From Cyanophora paradoxa (lineage: Eukaryota; Glaucocystophyceae; Cyanophorales; Cyanophoraceae), in NCBI GenBank assembly GCA_004431415.1, contig QPMI01000522.1:248001-312000 (forward strand): a DNA stretch of 64,000 bases, read 5' to 3'. The notes beneath the pieces are model-generated. The model was given only the letters and a program-made list of their open reading frames with translations, was not told the DNA's origin and searched no databases. The position numbers and the translations under genes were made by a program. Each line of letters starts with the position of its first letter. Positions within the stretch are counted from its first letter, which is position 1. This document shows positions 43,668-55,537 of the stretch, one piece after another.

Positions 43668-46021
43668 ATGCCGGGGCCGGCGCGAGCCATCGTGTGGTTC
43701 CGGTGCACGGCGCTAGCTCCTCGCAACTAGCCCGCTGCAGCTGAGCGCGGGCCTGGGGCGCGCGTAGGTCCAACCTTCGACTGCACGACAACGAAGCGCT
43801 GACGCTGGCCGCGGCCTGCAGCCACCTGCTGCCCGTATATGTGCGTGCAAGTCACCCGTGGGAACGGCGCTTTCGTTCGAACCGAGCGCGCTCGGCACGA
43901 GCCGCCGCCCGTCGCACGTGCCCCGGCCCGCGGGTCTACCTCTACCGCGAAGGAAGCCCCAGCGCTGGAATCTAGAAGCGCGATCTATCTTCCAGTCGCG
44001 GCGCTGCGCGGCGCTGGCGCGCGTACGCCTCGGCCTCGCCATATCCGGGGGCCCGATCAGCGCCGCGCCCTCGCGCTCGAGCCAGCGCGCGCCCCGGCCC
44101 ACGCCAACGCCGCCCCGACCGCAGGTCTTCGACAAGCGGATCTTTGGGGCGCGCTCGCGCTGGTTCGACCAGGAGAAGACCGGCGCGCACCGCGCCCGCT
44201 TCCTCATCGAGTGCCCGCGAGCACGCGCACGCGCTCCGAGGCTCGCAGCGCGCCGCTCACGCCCCGCGCGCCGCGCAGGGCTGTGGAGGACCTGCGGGCG
44301 TCGCTGCGACGGATCGGCAGCGACCTGCACGTCGCCGTCGGGAAGCCGGAGGACATCATCCCGTCACTCTGCGAGCGGCCCGCCCCCGCCCCCGCCCCCG
44401 CCCTCGCCGTCGCCCTCGCGCTTCCACCTGATCCTCGTCCTGAGGCGCGCGCGCGGGGGGGTACCGCAGGTTCCGAGTGGAGCGGGTGCTGACGCAGGGC
44501 GAGGACTGCAGCGAGGAGGCCGAGGTCGAGCGCGGCCTCCAGCGGCGCCTCGCCGCCCTGCGGCCCCCCGCCTCCCTCGAGACGGTCCGGCCCGCTCTGA
44601 CGTCAGATCGGATCAGATCTGATCTGACCTGAGCCTTTGCCACCTCAGGTGAGGGACGCGACGATGGTGGACGCGCGTGACGTTCCCTTTGCTGTACCCC
44701 GCGGCCTCCCCGAGGTCTTCACGTCTTTCCGCAAGGTCCTATAGAATTCTTTCTTTCTTTCTCTCTACGTCTTAGCTTCCGCAATCTTTAATCTCCGACT
44801 AGATCGTGGAGGAACGGAGCGAGGTGCGGGCGCCGCTGCCCACGCCGGCCACTCTACCCCCCCTCCCCGAGGACGCCGCTGGGGCCCGCCCCGAGCCCGG
44901 CGACGTACCCCCCCTCGCCTCCTTCCGCCTCGCTTCCCCCCCTACCCCCCCTCCGGCCCCGACCTCCAGCGTCTCCGGAAAACCCGTACCCCCCGACGCG
45001 GCCTTCGAGGGGGGCGAGACGGCGGCTCTTAGGAGGCTGAAGGAGTACCTCTGGGACAAGGACCTCCTCAAGGCGTACAAGGAGACGCGGGACGGCATGC
45101 TCGGCGCCGACTACAGCAGCAAGGTGTACCCCCCTCCTACCCCCTCCCCGCCCTTCTTCCCGTCTCACCGTACCCCCTTCCCAAGTTCTCGCCCTGGCTG
45201 GCGGCTGGGTGCCTCTCCGCGCGGCTCGTGTACGCGGAGGTCCGCCGCTACGAGCGCGAGCGCGTCGCCAACCAGAGGTCCGCCCCCTTTCTTCCTCCCC
45301 CCGCCTCCCGCTCCGTCTAGGCTAAATTTAGATCGGTGGCCTTGCGCTTCTTTGAGCTCGCCGGCTCCGCATCTAAACGGGTACCCCCTAGCACGTACTG
45401 GCTTATCTTCGAGCTCCTCTGGCGCGACTTCTTCCGCTTCCTCGCCGCCAAGGTGCGCCGTACCCCCTCCGCTTCCCCCCTACCCCCCCGTCCGCCTCTC
45501 CTCCCGGCCCGACCGGTACCCCCCGGGGCAGCACGGGGACCACCTCTTCTTCCGGGCGGGGATCAAGCGGACGGGGTACGCCTGGCGCGAGGACGCCGCC
45601 CTCTTCGACGCGTGGGTCGCCGGCCGGGTACGCGTCCCGTACCCCCCTTCTCTCTCCCCCCCCAAACGGTCCCGCAGACGGGTATGCCGCTGGTGGACGC
45701 GGCGATGCGGGAGCTCGCGGCCACGGGCTTCATGTCCAACCGCGCACGCCAGGCAAGCCGGCGCCGGCCAGCCCCTCCGATGAGGCCCGGCCGGCTGTAG
45801 CGCTAGCCGGCTGTCACCAAGTGCCTATAAATAGATCTCTTCACGCCCCCCCCTCCCCCCTTCAGCCTCGATGAGGCCTGAGCTGGCTGTCGCCGAGTAC
45901 CTATAAATTGATCTTCATCTTCTCACACCTACCCCCTCAGAACGTGGCCAGCTACCTCGCCAAGGACCTCGGCATCAACTGTACCCCCCCGCGCGCTCCG
46001 TCTCTCTACCCGGCGCCCCTG

Positions 46022-46056
<35 letters not shown>

Positions 46057-47092
46057 CCCCGCTCCCTTCTTTCAGGGCAGATGGGTGCCGAGTACTTCGA
46101 GGCTGTTCTGCTCGACTACGACCCGGCCTCCAACTGGGGGAATTGGTACCCCTCCCCCTCCTTCGTTCGCCACGCTGAGCGCTGAACGCACGTACCCCCA
46201 GGCAGTACGTGGCGGGCGTGGGGAACGACCCGCGGGAGGACCGGCGGTTCAACATCACTAAGCAGGCGCGCCCCCGCCCGTCCTCGCATTCGCGTACCCC
46301 GGCCTCGATCGCGACGCCCCCCCCCCTCCTCCCCCCCTTCTCCCCCCCCGGCAGGCGAAAACGTACGACGCGGAAGGCGACTTCGTTCGCCGGTGGATAC
46401 CCGAGCTCCGGAGGTGCGGCTACCCCCCCCCCCTTCCCCCGGCCTGGATCGGTTCCCCGTATACGTACCCCTCCTGACCATCGCCGGCCTTCCCCCCGCC
46501 CGCCGCGCAGACTCCCGGCCTCGAGGATACAGTGCGAGCCTCCCGGCACACGCCCTCTGCTCGCGCCGCGGGGGCGCCTTAGATCTAGACCCGACGATCT
46601 GCGCGTCCAGGCGGTTCCTGCCCCTCTAGCTATATATAGCTTGCTCCTTCAGATCTGCGCGCTCGGCGCCCCCCCCCCCCCCCCTCCTCCCCCCCCCCCC
46701 TCCCCCCGGGCGCTCGCACTCGCCTCACGGTCGGGCTCGCCGCCCCGCAGCGAGCCCTGGACCCTTTCCTCCGAGGAGCAGGCCGCCTACGGCGTCACCC
46801 TCGGTACCCCTAGCCTCCCTCCTGTGCACTTTTGCGTACCGCCCTCACCCCCGGGGTCCTTGACAGGCGTGGACTACCCCTGCCCCTCGTGCCCCGCTGG
46901 CCTTTCGGCCGCAGTCCGGGGGTACGGCGGCGGCGGGCGCCAGGGGGCGCGGGGGCGGGGCGGGGCCTCAGGGGCGGGCGCGGGGCTGGCCGCGGCGGCG
47001 GCGGCGGCGGCGGCGGGGCGCCGCAGAAATACGGCGGGCCGAAACCGAACGAAGGTGCTTTTGGAGGCTCGAGCGCGAGGGGCCGCCGGTGA
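43668..47092 (+). CDS. Cryptochrome DASH (photolyase/cryptochrome family)
   Basis: Starts [12 protein letters not shown] at 43668, splicing to [20 protein letters not shown] (43768) to give the family N-terminus [14 protein letters not shown]. Later exons read [20 protein letters not shown] (44125), [20 protein letters not shown] (44290), [20 protein letters not shown] (45040), [19 protein letters not shown] (45190), [20 protein letters not shown] (45391), [20 protein letters not shown] (45560), [20 protein letters not shown] then RARQ (45682), [12 protein letters not shown] (45942), [20 protein letters not shown] (46080) and [19 protein letters not shown] (46213). The C-terminus has the usual [16 protein letters not shown] (46755), GVDYP, then a Gly/Arg-rich tail ending GGSSARGRR at 47092. 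The FAD-site motifs and DASH-specific [13 protein letters not shown] block are present. DASH proteins bind FAD and an antenna and repair UV lesions, chiefly in single-stranded DNA. At least a dozen introns, many starting GTACCCC. Confidence 0.9.
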
Positions 47093-47760
47093 CTGCACCG
47101 CGGCGCACGAGGCGGCCGCGCCGGGGCTGCCCGGCCGGCGCGGCGCGCGCGCGGTCGACATCGACATTAACGTCACCCTTCAAGACGCTGATCCTCATTC
47201 GATTGCAGTCAATTTGCAGACAACAAGCCCGATCGAGGCTCACGGCCGCGACGCGGGCGCCGGCCCAGCCCGGCCCCGCGCCGTGCGCGCGCGCCGTGGG
47301 CCCGCGGCCCGCGACCGCATGCAGGCCCGGACCGCCCGGTGCGCGACCGTGCGCCCCTTCGCAAAAGAATCGCAATTTGCAATGCGCACAGTATGATCCA
47401 GCTAGATATCGATTGCAAACGTTAACTTGAAACTTGCAATCAAAAATAAATATTGCCGATCGAGCATATGCGCATGCACGAATATTAATCATCGAACTCG
47501 AAACAAAAAGTTCGCATTGCATGCGCGCGCGCGTGCGAATCGGTGCGATCGCGAAGCACTGATGAATGCCGCCAGAATGCGAAGCATTGCGAACCCCCTC
47601 GCGATCACTTCCTGCGCGTTTCGTTCCTCTAGTGCTATACCCCTCAGGGGAATCCTCAAAATTGGCTCGAACTCGAACTTCGAATTTCGAAGGCTCCGGT
47701 CCGAGACTCCGAGCGTGCAGCTGCAGGCAGTGATGGTATTCCGAATTAACCCAAAAATGG
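47093..47760. other. Intergenic, GC falling to AT-rich
   Basis: Downstream of CRY-DASH. From about 47390 the sequence is AT-rich with Ec-type short palindromes (ATCGAGCATATGCGCATGCA near 47459). No gene supported. It abuts the MITE-like element. Confidence 0.45.
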
Positions 47761-48217
47761 ACCATTTCGGAAACGTTTCCGAAATATTTCGGAAATATTT
47801 CCGAAATATTTCCGAAATCAGGGGCCCCTCCCGAGGGCCCTTCTGCTGATGCCTGACGCTCCCTTTAACCTTCTTATGCTTTCCTTATTGGTAACAGTCC
47901 AGTTTCGTGTCTTCCGAATCATCAGAACATGCGACAGTACCAAAGGGAAATTCACACCTCGTACCCCCTGCCAGCCTTGTTGGCGGCTGAGTTCCGGTTC
48001 TAGACGTCTACGATAGACTCCTATCGTGTTATATAACCTTTCTATCACGTTTCCTATCATTTTAATGCGTTGTTTCGCCGTGTTTCGCGCAAAATGTGGC
48101 AAAACGAAAGTACCCCCCCTTTATTAGAAACAATTCCTAATTAGGGGGGTCTCTCGGGACCTTTTCGGAAACAATTTCGAAATTGATTTCGAAATTGTTT
48201 ATAGAAATGTTTCTAGA
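47761..48217. mobile_element. MITE-like element with TTTCCGAAA-rich inverted ends
   Basis: About 457 bp of AT-richer sequence bounded by inverted arms. The left arm carries repeated TTTCGGAAA/TTTCCGAAAT motifs and then GGGGCCCCTCCCGAGGGCC. The right arm, read in reverse complement, carries TTTCCGAAAAGGTCCCGAG then AGACCC. Outside the arms, AAAAATG occurs on both sides (about 47753-47760 and 48218-48224), a possible target-site duplication. Inside, a minus-strand ORF of 94 codons (48102-47818) has no recognised domain. The features fit a non-autonomous DNA transposon; no transposase is visible. Confidence 0.5.
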
Positions 48218-48224
48218 AAAAATG

Positions 48225-48559
48225 CCATCACTGGCTGCAGGCGCCGGCTGCGCATGCGCGCGCGGCGTTGCAAGTTGCGCCGCTTGCGCGCATGCATATG
48301 CCCCTCGGCGCGGGCCGCTTTGCAAGTTGCCGGCAACTTGCCGCAGTGCAGCTGCTCGGAGCCACACCACCTGCTCTGCAGCTGCAGCTCCATCAGCCTC
48401 CATGCCTGCAGCACCCGGCTGCAGCCGCGCGCTGAGCGAAAGCTGAGGCGGCCTTCCGAAGCTCAGCGGCAGGACCGGCGGCCCGGCCCGCGGCCGGCCG
48501 GCGCCCGCGAAGCTTCATACGTATACCGGCGGCGGCTCGCAGCCAGCCGCGGCCGAGAG
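48225..48559. other. Upstream region of the 48.6-kb gene
   Basis: Separates the MITE-like element from the next start codon. Dense in GCATGCGC, TGCAGCTGCAG and similar palindromes. CATACGTATACCGGCGG lies near 48516, about 40 bases upstream of the start codon. No gene seen. Confidence 0.4.
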
Positions 48560-51500
48560 ATGGCGGCGGAGCGCGTTGCAAGTGAGTGCGAGGGCGAGGG
48601 CCCGGGCGCACCGGAGTTCTCGCTGCTGCGGCGCCAGGTGATGGGCATCGCGAACACCGTGCAGTCCTCCTTCCTCCTTTACGCTCCCGTCGCCGCCGCG
48701 GCCGCCTCGCTCTCGTCGCTCGACGAGGACAGCGGCGGCGGCCCCCTCGTGCACTACTCCGCAATCGTCAAGCAAAGGCACGGGCAGCCCGCCAGCTGCA
48801 GCCAAGTTCGCCAACTCGCGCTCGCTCATGCGCACTTGCGCGCACCGCCGCGGCCGCAGGCAGCACAAGCTAAGGGTGACGGACCCGAACAGCCCCTGGA
48901 TCGGGCGGCAGCTTATCATCGAGCTCGCCGACTGGGGTGCGCATGCGCGCGTGCCAGTGCCGGCCGCCACGTGCACGCGCCCCGCTGCCTCAAGCGCCGC
49001 TCACGTGCGAGCCGTGCGCTTCGGCGCGCTCGCGATCGCAGAGACTGGCAAACTCTACGAAGGCCACGCGTGCGCGGCGCGGACGACCTACCCCTTCGTG
49101 AACGCGCCGCGCGTGACGACGCCCGTGGACGCCTTCGGCGAGACGGGCAGCTTCGCGCTCGACTCGTGCCGCTGCTACCGGGACACCACATTCGAGCTGC
49201 GCATCCGGGATGCAGCCACAGGCCAGCGGCCCAGGGTGCGCACGCGCGCACGCGCTTCCCTCACCCTCGCGATCGCGCGCCCTCCCCGCCCCGCGCGCGA
49301 GCTCGAGCTCGAGCGGGCGGGGGGATCGCAGGTTCGCATCAAGGTGGAGCTGGTGAGGCCCGGCGCAAGCTCCAAAGCCGAGCGGGAGGCGGCCGCGGCC
49401 GAGCGCCGCGCGGCCCAGGCCGCGGCCCCGGCCCGGGCGGGCTCGCGCCCGCCCTCCCCGCCAAGCACGGCGCCGACCAGGCGCCGTGCCCGTGCCCTGC
49501 CTCAAGCGCCCCCGCGCGCGCGGCGCCGTACGCCCCGTACCCACTTTCTCCGCCACCACCGACGAAGACGACGAGGCCGATGAGTGGCCCGTACCCCTCC
49601 CGCCCCCCGCCCGTACCCCTCCCGCCCCCCGCCCCACCCCATCCCGCCCTCAGCCCGCCGCCCTGCTACGCCCCCTGCCGCCGGCGCCGCCCCTGCCGCC
49701 GGCGCTTCCCCTTCCCTCCCCCGCACCCCCCCCGCCCCCCCTCATCATCTCCCTCAACACCCGCCGAGAGGACAGCGTCCTGGAGGAGGCGGGGTACCTC
49801 GATTCGCTGCTCTCCGCGTTCACGCGATCGGCCCCCGCGGAGAACCGTTCCTCCGTCTCGGAGCTCCTGTCCTCCGCGGAGAAGAAGTTCTGGGACCTCT
49901 TCGTCAGCTCCGAGGCTGGGGAGCTCTCCTTCGGAACGTTGAAGGAGGAGGAGGGGGACGAGGGGGAGGGGGGGGAGGAGAGCGGCCGGGGTACGCTGCT
50001 GGCCGCCGTGGCGTCCGGCCTGGCGCCGCGGGGCCGGGGCGGCCGCCCCCCGCGCCCAGTGCCGGAGGCCGACGTAGAAGCGCTCTTCCTCCAGCTCTCC
50101 AACCTCTCCGTCGATCCCGACGCCCCCGCCCCCGTCGCCGTCAGCCCCGCCTCGCCCCTGGGTCTCGAGCCGGAGCCCCCCGCGCCCTTCGCCGCCCCCG
50201 TCCCGCCCCCCGTCCGCTTCTCCCCCCCGCCCTACATCCTCGACCCGTCCGAAGAGGACGAGTTCATGGTACCCCCCACCCCTTCCAAAAAAGAGTCCGC
50301 CTGACCGTATGGCCGGCCGGCAGCGGCGGGTGACTGCGGCAGAGGCGGCCGGCGCCGGCGCCGCCCTCACCGTCCTGCTCGGCGACCCCCGGTACCCCCC
50401 TGCCCCTCTGCCCCCCCCTTCCTCCCCCCGCCCTACCCCGACCCTTACCCCCCCGGAAGGGTCCTGGGCACGCCCCTCTTCCGGACGCCCGCCGGCAGGA
50501 TACGGACACGGCACCTCCTCGTGGTGCGGCCGCGTACCCCCCGCCGGGCCTTCCCTCCGCTCAACCCCATGTACCCCCCAGCTCGTACGCGTCTCTGCGC
50601 GCTCCGCCGGCCCCGGACGGCCCCGCGCCCTCTTTCCTCCCCCCTCGGTTCGGCCCGCTTCCGAATCCCGCACCCCATTGCTTCCTCACCCCCACCCCAC
50701 CCCAGTTCGACGCCATCCTGCAATCTCTCATCTTCAACCTCCACGCCGGCCCCTCTTCGTACCCCACCCTGTCCGTCCATTCCCCACCTCGAACTCGCGC
50801 GCTCGTACCCCCCGGCTCTCATTAACCGTACCCCCAGAGAGGAAGCGGAGCGCGCTTGCGAGAACGTGTGGAACTTCGTCACCGTCGCCACGTCCGGTGC
50901 GCGCCTTCGACGCCGTACCCCCTCCTTCTTCCCCCCCCCTCCCCCGCCTTGACGCCCCCCGCCCCCCCCCCCCCCCCCACAGACTTCGTTCTCGTGTCGC
51001 CCGACTTCCTGCTTGTATCCTTCGACGAGGTTCACTCCCCCCCCCTCTCCGCGCCAATCTCACTCCCGTACCCCCCTGAACAGGTTCTGGCGCTGCACGA
51101 GCGGGCGATGGAGCTCGCTGCGAACGCAGTCGCGAGGTTCGCGCGCGCGGGGGCGGGGCGCCTCCGCGGGCGGGCAGCGCCTGAGGGAGCGCCGCAGCTT
51201 CGGGCCGGAGCCGCGCGCCGAGCTCCTCGCGACGGCCGCAAAGGTAATTAGGGGCCGACTTTCTACCGCCTCGGGTTCCTCCTTGATCCCTCGCTAAGGG
51301 CCTTAAAGCTTGAGCTATCTTAAGGTTCCTCGGGGCCTTAAAGCATGAGCTAGGCGCTCGTCTAAGAACAGGTTCCCGCCTCCTAACTAAAACTATCTGC
51401 CGTCTCGGGTTAACGTTCCTCCTTGATTCCTCGCGGTCGCCCGCGCCCTCACCTCTCTCTCCCTCTGCCCCCACGCACGCAGGCGCGGGCGGCGTTCAGC

Positions 51501-54217
51501 CTGCGGCAGCACGGGCACCTCCGACCCTCCCTCGAGCTCCAGTTCGAGGTGAACGGTCGCCCCAGGCCTCTTCTAGACCTCCTCTCCTTGAAATTCTTGG
51601 AGGAACCTTTCGTTAGACGAGCGCCTAGCTCAAGCTTAGAGATGGACGCGGTTCATTTATAAGGCTTTAGAATCGAAGTATCTTTTTAAGATTTGTGTAG
51701 ATCCCCGCCCCCGCGCCTGCCAGGCTGACACCGCCCGCTGCGCCTCCCTCTGGAATTGTCGAACAGGCCTGGGACGACCTCCTGCGCCTGTGGGTGCGAG
51801 CCTCCCGCCCCCCCCCCCCCCCCCTCCCCCCCGCCCCCGCCCCCCTCCCCTCCTCCCCCCCCACGCCCCCGTGACTCGAGGGTAGGTGTACCCCACCGGC
51901 TCGAGTGCGAGGTCCTCCGCGAGCTCTGCGAGCTGCACGGTGCCGCCGTACCCCCCATCCCCCCCCCCCCCCCCTTCACCCCCTCTTACCCCGGCCGACG
52001 GCCTTCGGCGCGCAGTGCAAATCGAGCGGACGGACCTCGCGCGCCACTTCGCCGAGCGCCTCTACTGGTGCGTGTGGCTAAAGAGTTAAGACTTGGTGTG
52101 AGATAGCGGAGAGAGACCGGTGTGAGAGTTAAGACTGGTGCGTGCCGGCGGAGCGATAGCCCAAGGCGGCTTATAATTAGGCTCGAGCCGGGGCTGGCCC
52201 GGCTGTCTCACTTGAAACTTTGGACTCCGAAGTCCGTCTTTACTGGCAGGGGGGGGGGGGGAAGGGGGGGGTGAAGGGGATGAAACCTAACCGAATTCGT
52301 TACATGTCTGTTTCGATCCCCTACTAGAATCGAACCGAATCCAATCCGATCCGACGCCCCCCGTCAGGTTCGAGGAGACGGACGACGACATCGAGTTCAA
52401 GGTCTCCTGCCTCCAGACCCTCGGTACCCCCCGCTTCTCCCCCCCCCCCCGCCCCGCCCCGCCCCGCCCTTCCCCACCCGTGTCAACGCGCTGCTGCGCG
52501 GTCTCCGCTCTCCGGGACGGCTAGCTAGAGGGGGGGCTAGCTAGTGCTCCCCACTGCCCTTTCACCTTAAAAAATCTCGACGAGGTCCCGCGCCTCCGGA
52601 CCCTCGGTACCCCCCCGCCGCTTCGCCCCGCCCCGCCCCGCCCCGCTCCCCTTCGCCCCGCTACGTTTTGAGTCGCCCCTTCCTCTTTCTTAATTCACCG
52701 TCTGCTCTCCTCTGCACTCGCAGCATACATCGAGTGGCACGAGGGGGCGCCTGGCGCGGGGGCGGAGACCTACCGCCGCGCCGTCGAGACCTGCCGCCGT
52801 GCGCCCCCGCCCCGCCCGCGCCGGCCCCGCCCTCCCCGGCACGCTCCGTCTAGATGGAATCTTCTGGGAGATCGTTCGCGGCACACCCCCTCCGATCGGG
52901 GGGGTCCCGCACCGCACCGCCCCCCCCCCGCTCCGCCCCGCCGCGGCCCAGATCTAGAGCCCGAGCCCGTCCTGGACTAATTAATTCCTGGGTCCAGAGC
53001 TCGTGGAGCGGTCCGGGGGCAACCCCTCCTACGCCCTCCGCCTCGGCCGTGCCTCCAAGTCCATGAGCCTCTGCGAGCTCGCCGCCGGTTCGAATCCCTC
53101 CGGGGCCCCTTCATTGTTTTTTCGTATTCTCAGAGCCCGTTTTCGAATTCAGGGCTCGTTGCGCGCTGGGGCCGCTCCTTTAGCACAGGAACAAAGGTCC
53201 GAGACGCCGCTTCTTCGACCTATTTATAGGCGCTCAGCTGATCATGAGAGGCGGCGCGGCGCTCAGGTGATGGACGCAGTCCTCGAGCTCACGAGCTCCG
53301 AGCACGACGACTTCGGCCTCGCCGGTTCGAGAACCGCCCGCGCCCATTTAATGTATCGAATAATCCTTCGTTCGCAGCGTGCGGCGTGGTGTTCCGGCCG
53401 GAGGGCTTCAGGCTCCGCCACGCGATCCGCATCTTGCGCACCTGCTCGCTCCACCTCGAGGCGCGCCCGCGCCCGCGCCCGGCCGGCCCCGCCGCCGGAT
53501 TTCTCACACTTAAGCTTCCTGAAGAAGACCCTAAATAAATGAGGAACTCGAAATCAGAGCAAGTTGTAAAGCCCTAGCAGCTTCCTTCTTCTGACGCGGC
53601 GGGCGCAGTGGGGCCACCAGCGGTACCGTACCCCTCACAAGGTCGCCTCCGCCACCTACCACATCGGCCTCCTCTGGTAAATACCAATTCCAATTCTAAT
53701 AAGCTCTAAGTTCTAAGAAGATGAATTTCTATTATGCCGCGTCGTCTGGCTTTCCTTTTTCTCTAACCTGTCTGCGCGATTCGAAATTCGCAGCGCTCTG
53801 GACGGGCAGCTCGAGGAGGCGCTGGAGGCGTTCTCGGCGGCGATGGCCAAGTACACGTGCACGCCCGAGCTCGCCGCCTGCTTCGGCGACTCGCACCCCC
53901 GCATCCGCAACCTCCGCCGCGCCGCCGCCTGGGTCGCCGCCCGCCTCGGGCGGCCCCTGCCGCCCGAGCTCGCTTTCTCCCCCGGACACAACTCCGGATC
54001 CGAATCGGCGCCCCAGTCTCAGTCCCAATTACAAGCGCGGGCGGGGGCCTCGCGATCGGGGCGGCGGTTGACGCGGCTCGCGTGGCCGCCCTGCCTGGAC
54101 CCGGCGCTGTGGGCCAGCCGCGGGATCGACTCCGAGCTGCAGGAGGTCTTCCTGGCCACGTACCCCGCCGACGCGGTCCTCCAGATCGGCGCGTGGCTCG
54201 CCAACGGGCCCCTCTAA
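48560..54217 (+). CDS. Large multi-exon protein of unknown function with helical C-terminal half
   Basis: Starts MAAERVASECEGEGPGAPEF at 48560, then LLRRQVMGIANTVQSSFLLY. Further exons include KLRVTDPNSPWIGRQLIIEL (48870), GKLYEGHACAARTTYPFVNA (49048), GETGSFALDSCRCYRDTTFE (49138), a Pro-rich linker, and DSVLEEAGYLDSLLSAFTRS (49774). A frame ending EEDEFMVPPTPSKKESA has a stop at 50301-50303, but a GTACCCCCC donor right after EEDEFM and a GGCCGGCAG acceptor allow in-frame continuation into RRVTAAEAAGAGAAL. Later exons are helical: EEAERACENVWNFVTVATS (50840), FVLVSPDFLLVSFDE (50984), VLALHERAMELAANAVARFA (51085), AAFSLRQHGHLRPSLELQFE (51489), ERTDLARHFAERLYW (52027), ETDDDIEFKVSCLQTL (52377), AYIEWHEG (52724), NPSYALRLGRASKSMSLCEL (53022), VMDAVLELTSSEHDDFGLA (53269) and LDGQLEEALEAFSAAMAKYT (53800), which is TPR-like. 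The end is WLANGPL at 54217. The family is not recognised. Confidence 0.6.
53088..53268 (+). other. Intron starting with a tRNA T-arm-like sequence and T run
   Basis: The intron opens GTTCGAATCCCTCCGGGGCC then CCTTCATTGTTTTTTCG. With the last exon base this gives GGTTCGAATCC (Pol III B-box consensus), a tRNA-like 3' strand and a T6 run. The next intron of the same gene (53325-53378) begins GTTCGAGAACCGCCC, a looser version. Confidence 0.5.
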
Positions 54218-54234
54218 CGCGGCTCTAAATCTAA

Positions 54235-55491
54235 CTATGTACACGTGCGGAATGTTTCGTTCTTTAAAGCCCTTTCGCCTAGATCTTTGTCGATATTATC
54301 TCCTCGTGCATATGCATGTGCATAAATCACCTGTACGTATACTGGGGTGCAAGGGGGGAACCGGGATCTAATGAAAGAGTCAGAATTCCCGAAGCTTAAG
54401 TGTTCACGGGCTCCGTCCGGACAATGTAAAATTCCGCCGTTGCATGATGACGACACCGTGCAGCCTGCGCCACCCGCCACGAAGTCCCGCCCCGGGACGA
54501 CGTCTCCGGGGCCCGAGTCCGGGCACAGAAGCGGCTGCAGCTCGCCGTCCCACTGGGCCATCTGATGCGGACTTGCACAGCAGCAGACTCACGCGCGCAT
54601 GCGCAATTTGGCGAAGCTACTAGCGGGCATAAGGCTGCGGCGCAATCTGCCGAAGCAAGCACCGCGGCGAGTCCGAGAAGCCGATCGATATCGCGCGAGC
54701 AGCGGAGTCAGTGACGGTGAGAGAGAAATTGGTTTTCCCCTCGAAAACCACTTTTCGCGAGTTCGAGCTCGAGAGAGCTCTCGCGAGCTCGACTTCGACG
54801 CTCGAAAGTCGAAGGCTGACCGGTCCACCGAGCCAATCGGAACGCGAATAAAGCATTTTTTTCTGGTGTTGCATACTGGACCTCGAAAACGGCCTCGTAG
54901 AAAAATTGTGGCTGAAGCGAGGGAACGGGAATTCGAAGCAATTCATGCAAGCTGGGAGAAGCCCTTCGGTCTTCTAGATCTTCCCCCCTTGCAACATGCG
55001 CCTGCACATACATGTACATGCACATCCTCGTCTTGCAATTGCACCTGTATACGTACGTATACATGCATATATATATAAATGTGTGTGGGACATGGGGGTA
55101 CGGAAAATTTGCGGTAGCGCGACGATTACGGCGGCGCAGCGGGCCAGGTTTCCCACCCGTGGGTTCCTGATAACGCTGCGTGTCAAGCTGCTCGGAAAGT
55201 CGCGCGCCAGCTCCACCCGACCCCCGTAGCCAGAACGCGCTAGATAGACCAGCCGGGCGTGCACGGACAGCCGACACGAGCACATCATCACCAAGCGCGA
55301 CCGCCGAAGTCGATAGCCCGCCCCCGGAGCGCCAGGCAGCCCCGCCAACCTCGCCGCGTCATCTTTTTTGAATTCCACGGACCCCCGGACCTCACCTGCG
55401 CCCTGCGCGGAGCGCAAAGCACTCGCCCTGCCTCTCCCGATAGAAGATAAGAGCTCTTAAGCAACTGAACTGCCGCCCAGTCCCCGCGCAT
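54235..55491 (-). CDS. Doubtful minus-strand gene with cysteine-rich last exon
   Basis: Candidate exons: MRGDWAAVQLLKSSYLLSGE (from 55491), EVRGSVEFKKDDAARLAGLP and MCSCRLSVHARLVYLARSGY (about 55400-55250), TNFSLTVTDSAARAISIGFS (about 54750), and from 54561 MAQWDGELQPLLCPDSGPGD then GGAGCTVSSSCNGGILHCPD. The last segment has the paired-cysteine look of the other cysteine-rich genes in this region and ends at 54235, just past the convergent gene's stop. The exons cannot be joined with confidence. Confidence 0.3.
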
Positions 55492-55537
55492 TGCGCCCCG
55501 ATGCGGACACTCACTCGCTGCCTGTCACACCGCAGAC

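Noticed and set aside
48254-49942. 562-codon plus-strand frame
   Set aside because: Low-complexity Arg/Pro reading that crosses exons of the gene starting at 48560 in the wrong frame.
53040-53120. Possible tRNA gene ending GGTTCGAATCC...CCCC plus T run
   Set aside because: The sequence before it is coding exon with no D arm, anticodon arm or matching 5' acceptor strand. Only the 3' part resembles a tRNA.
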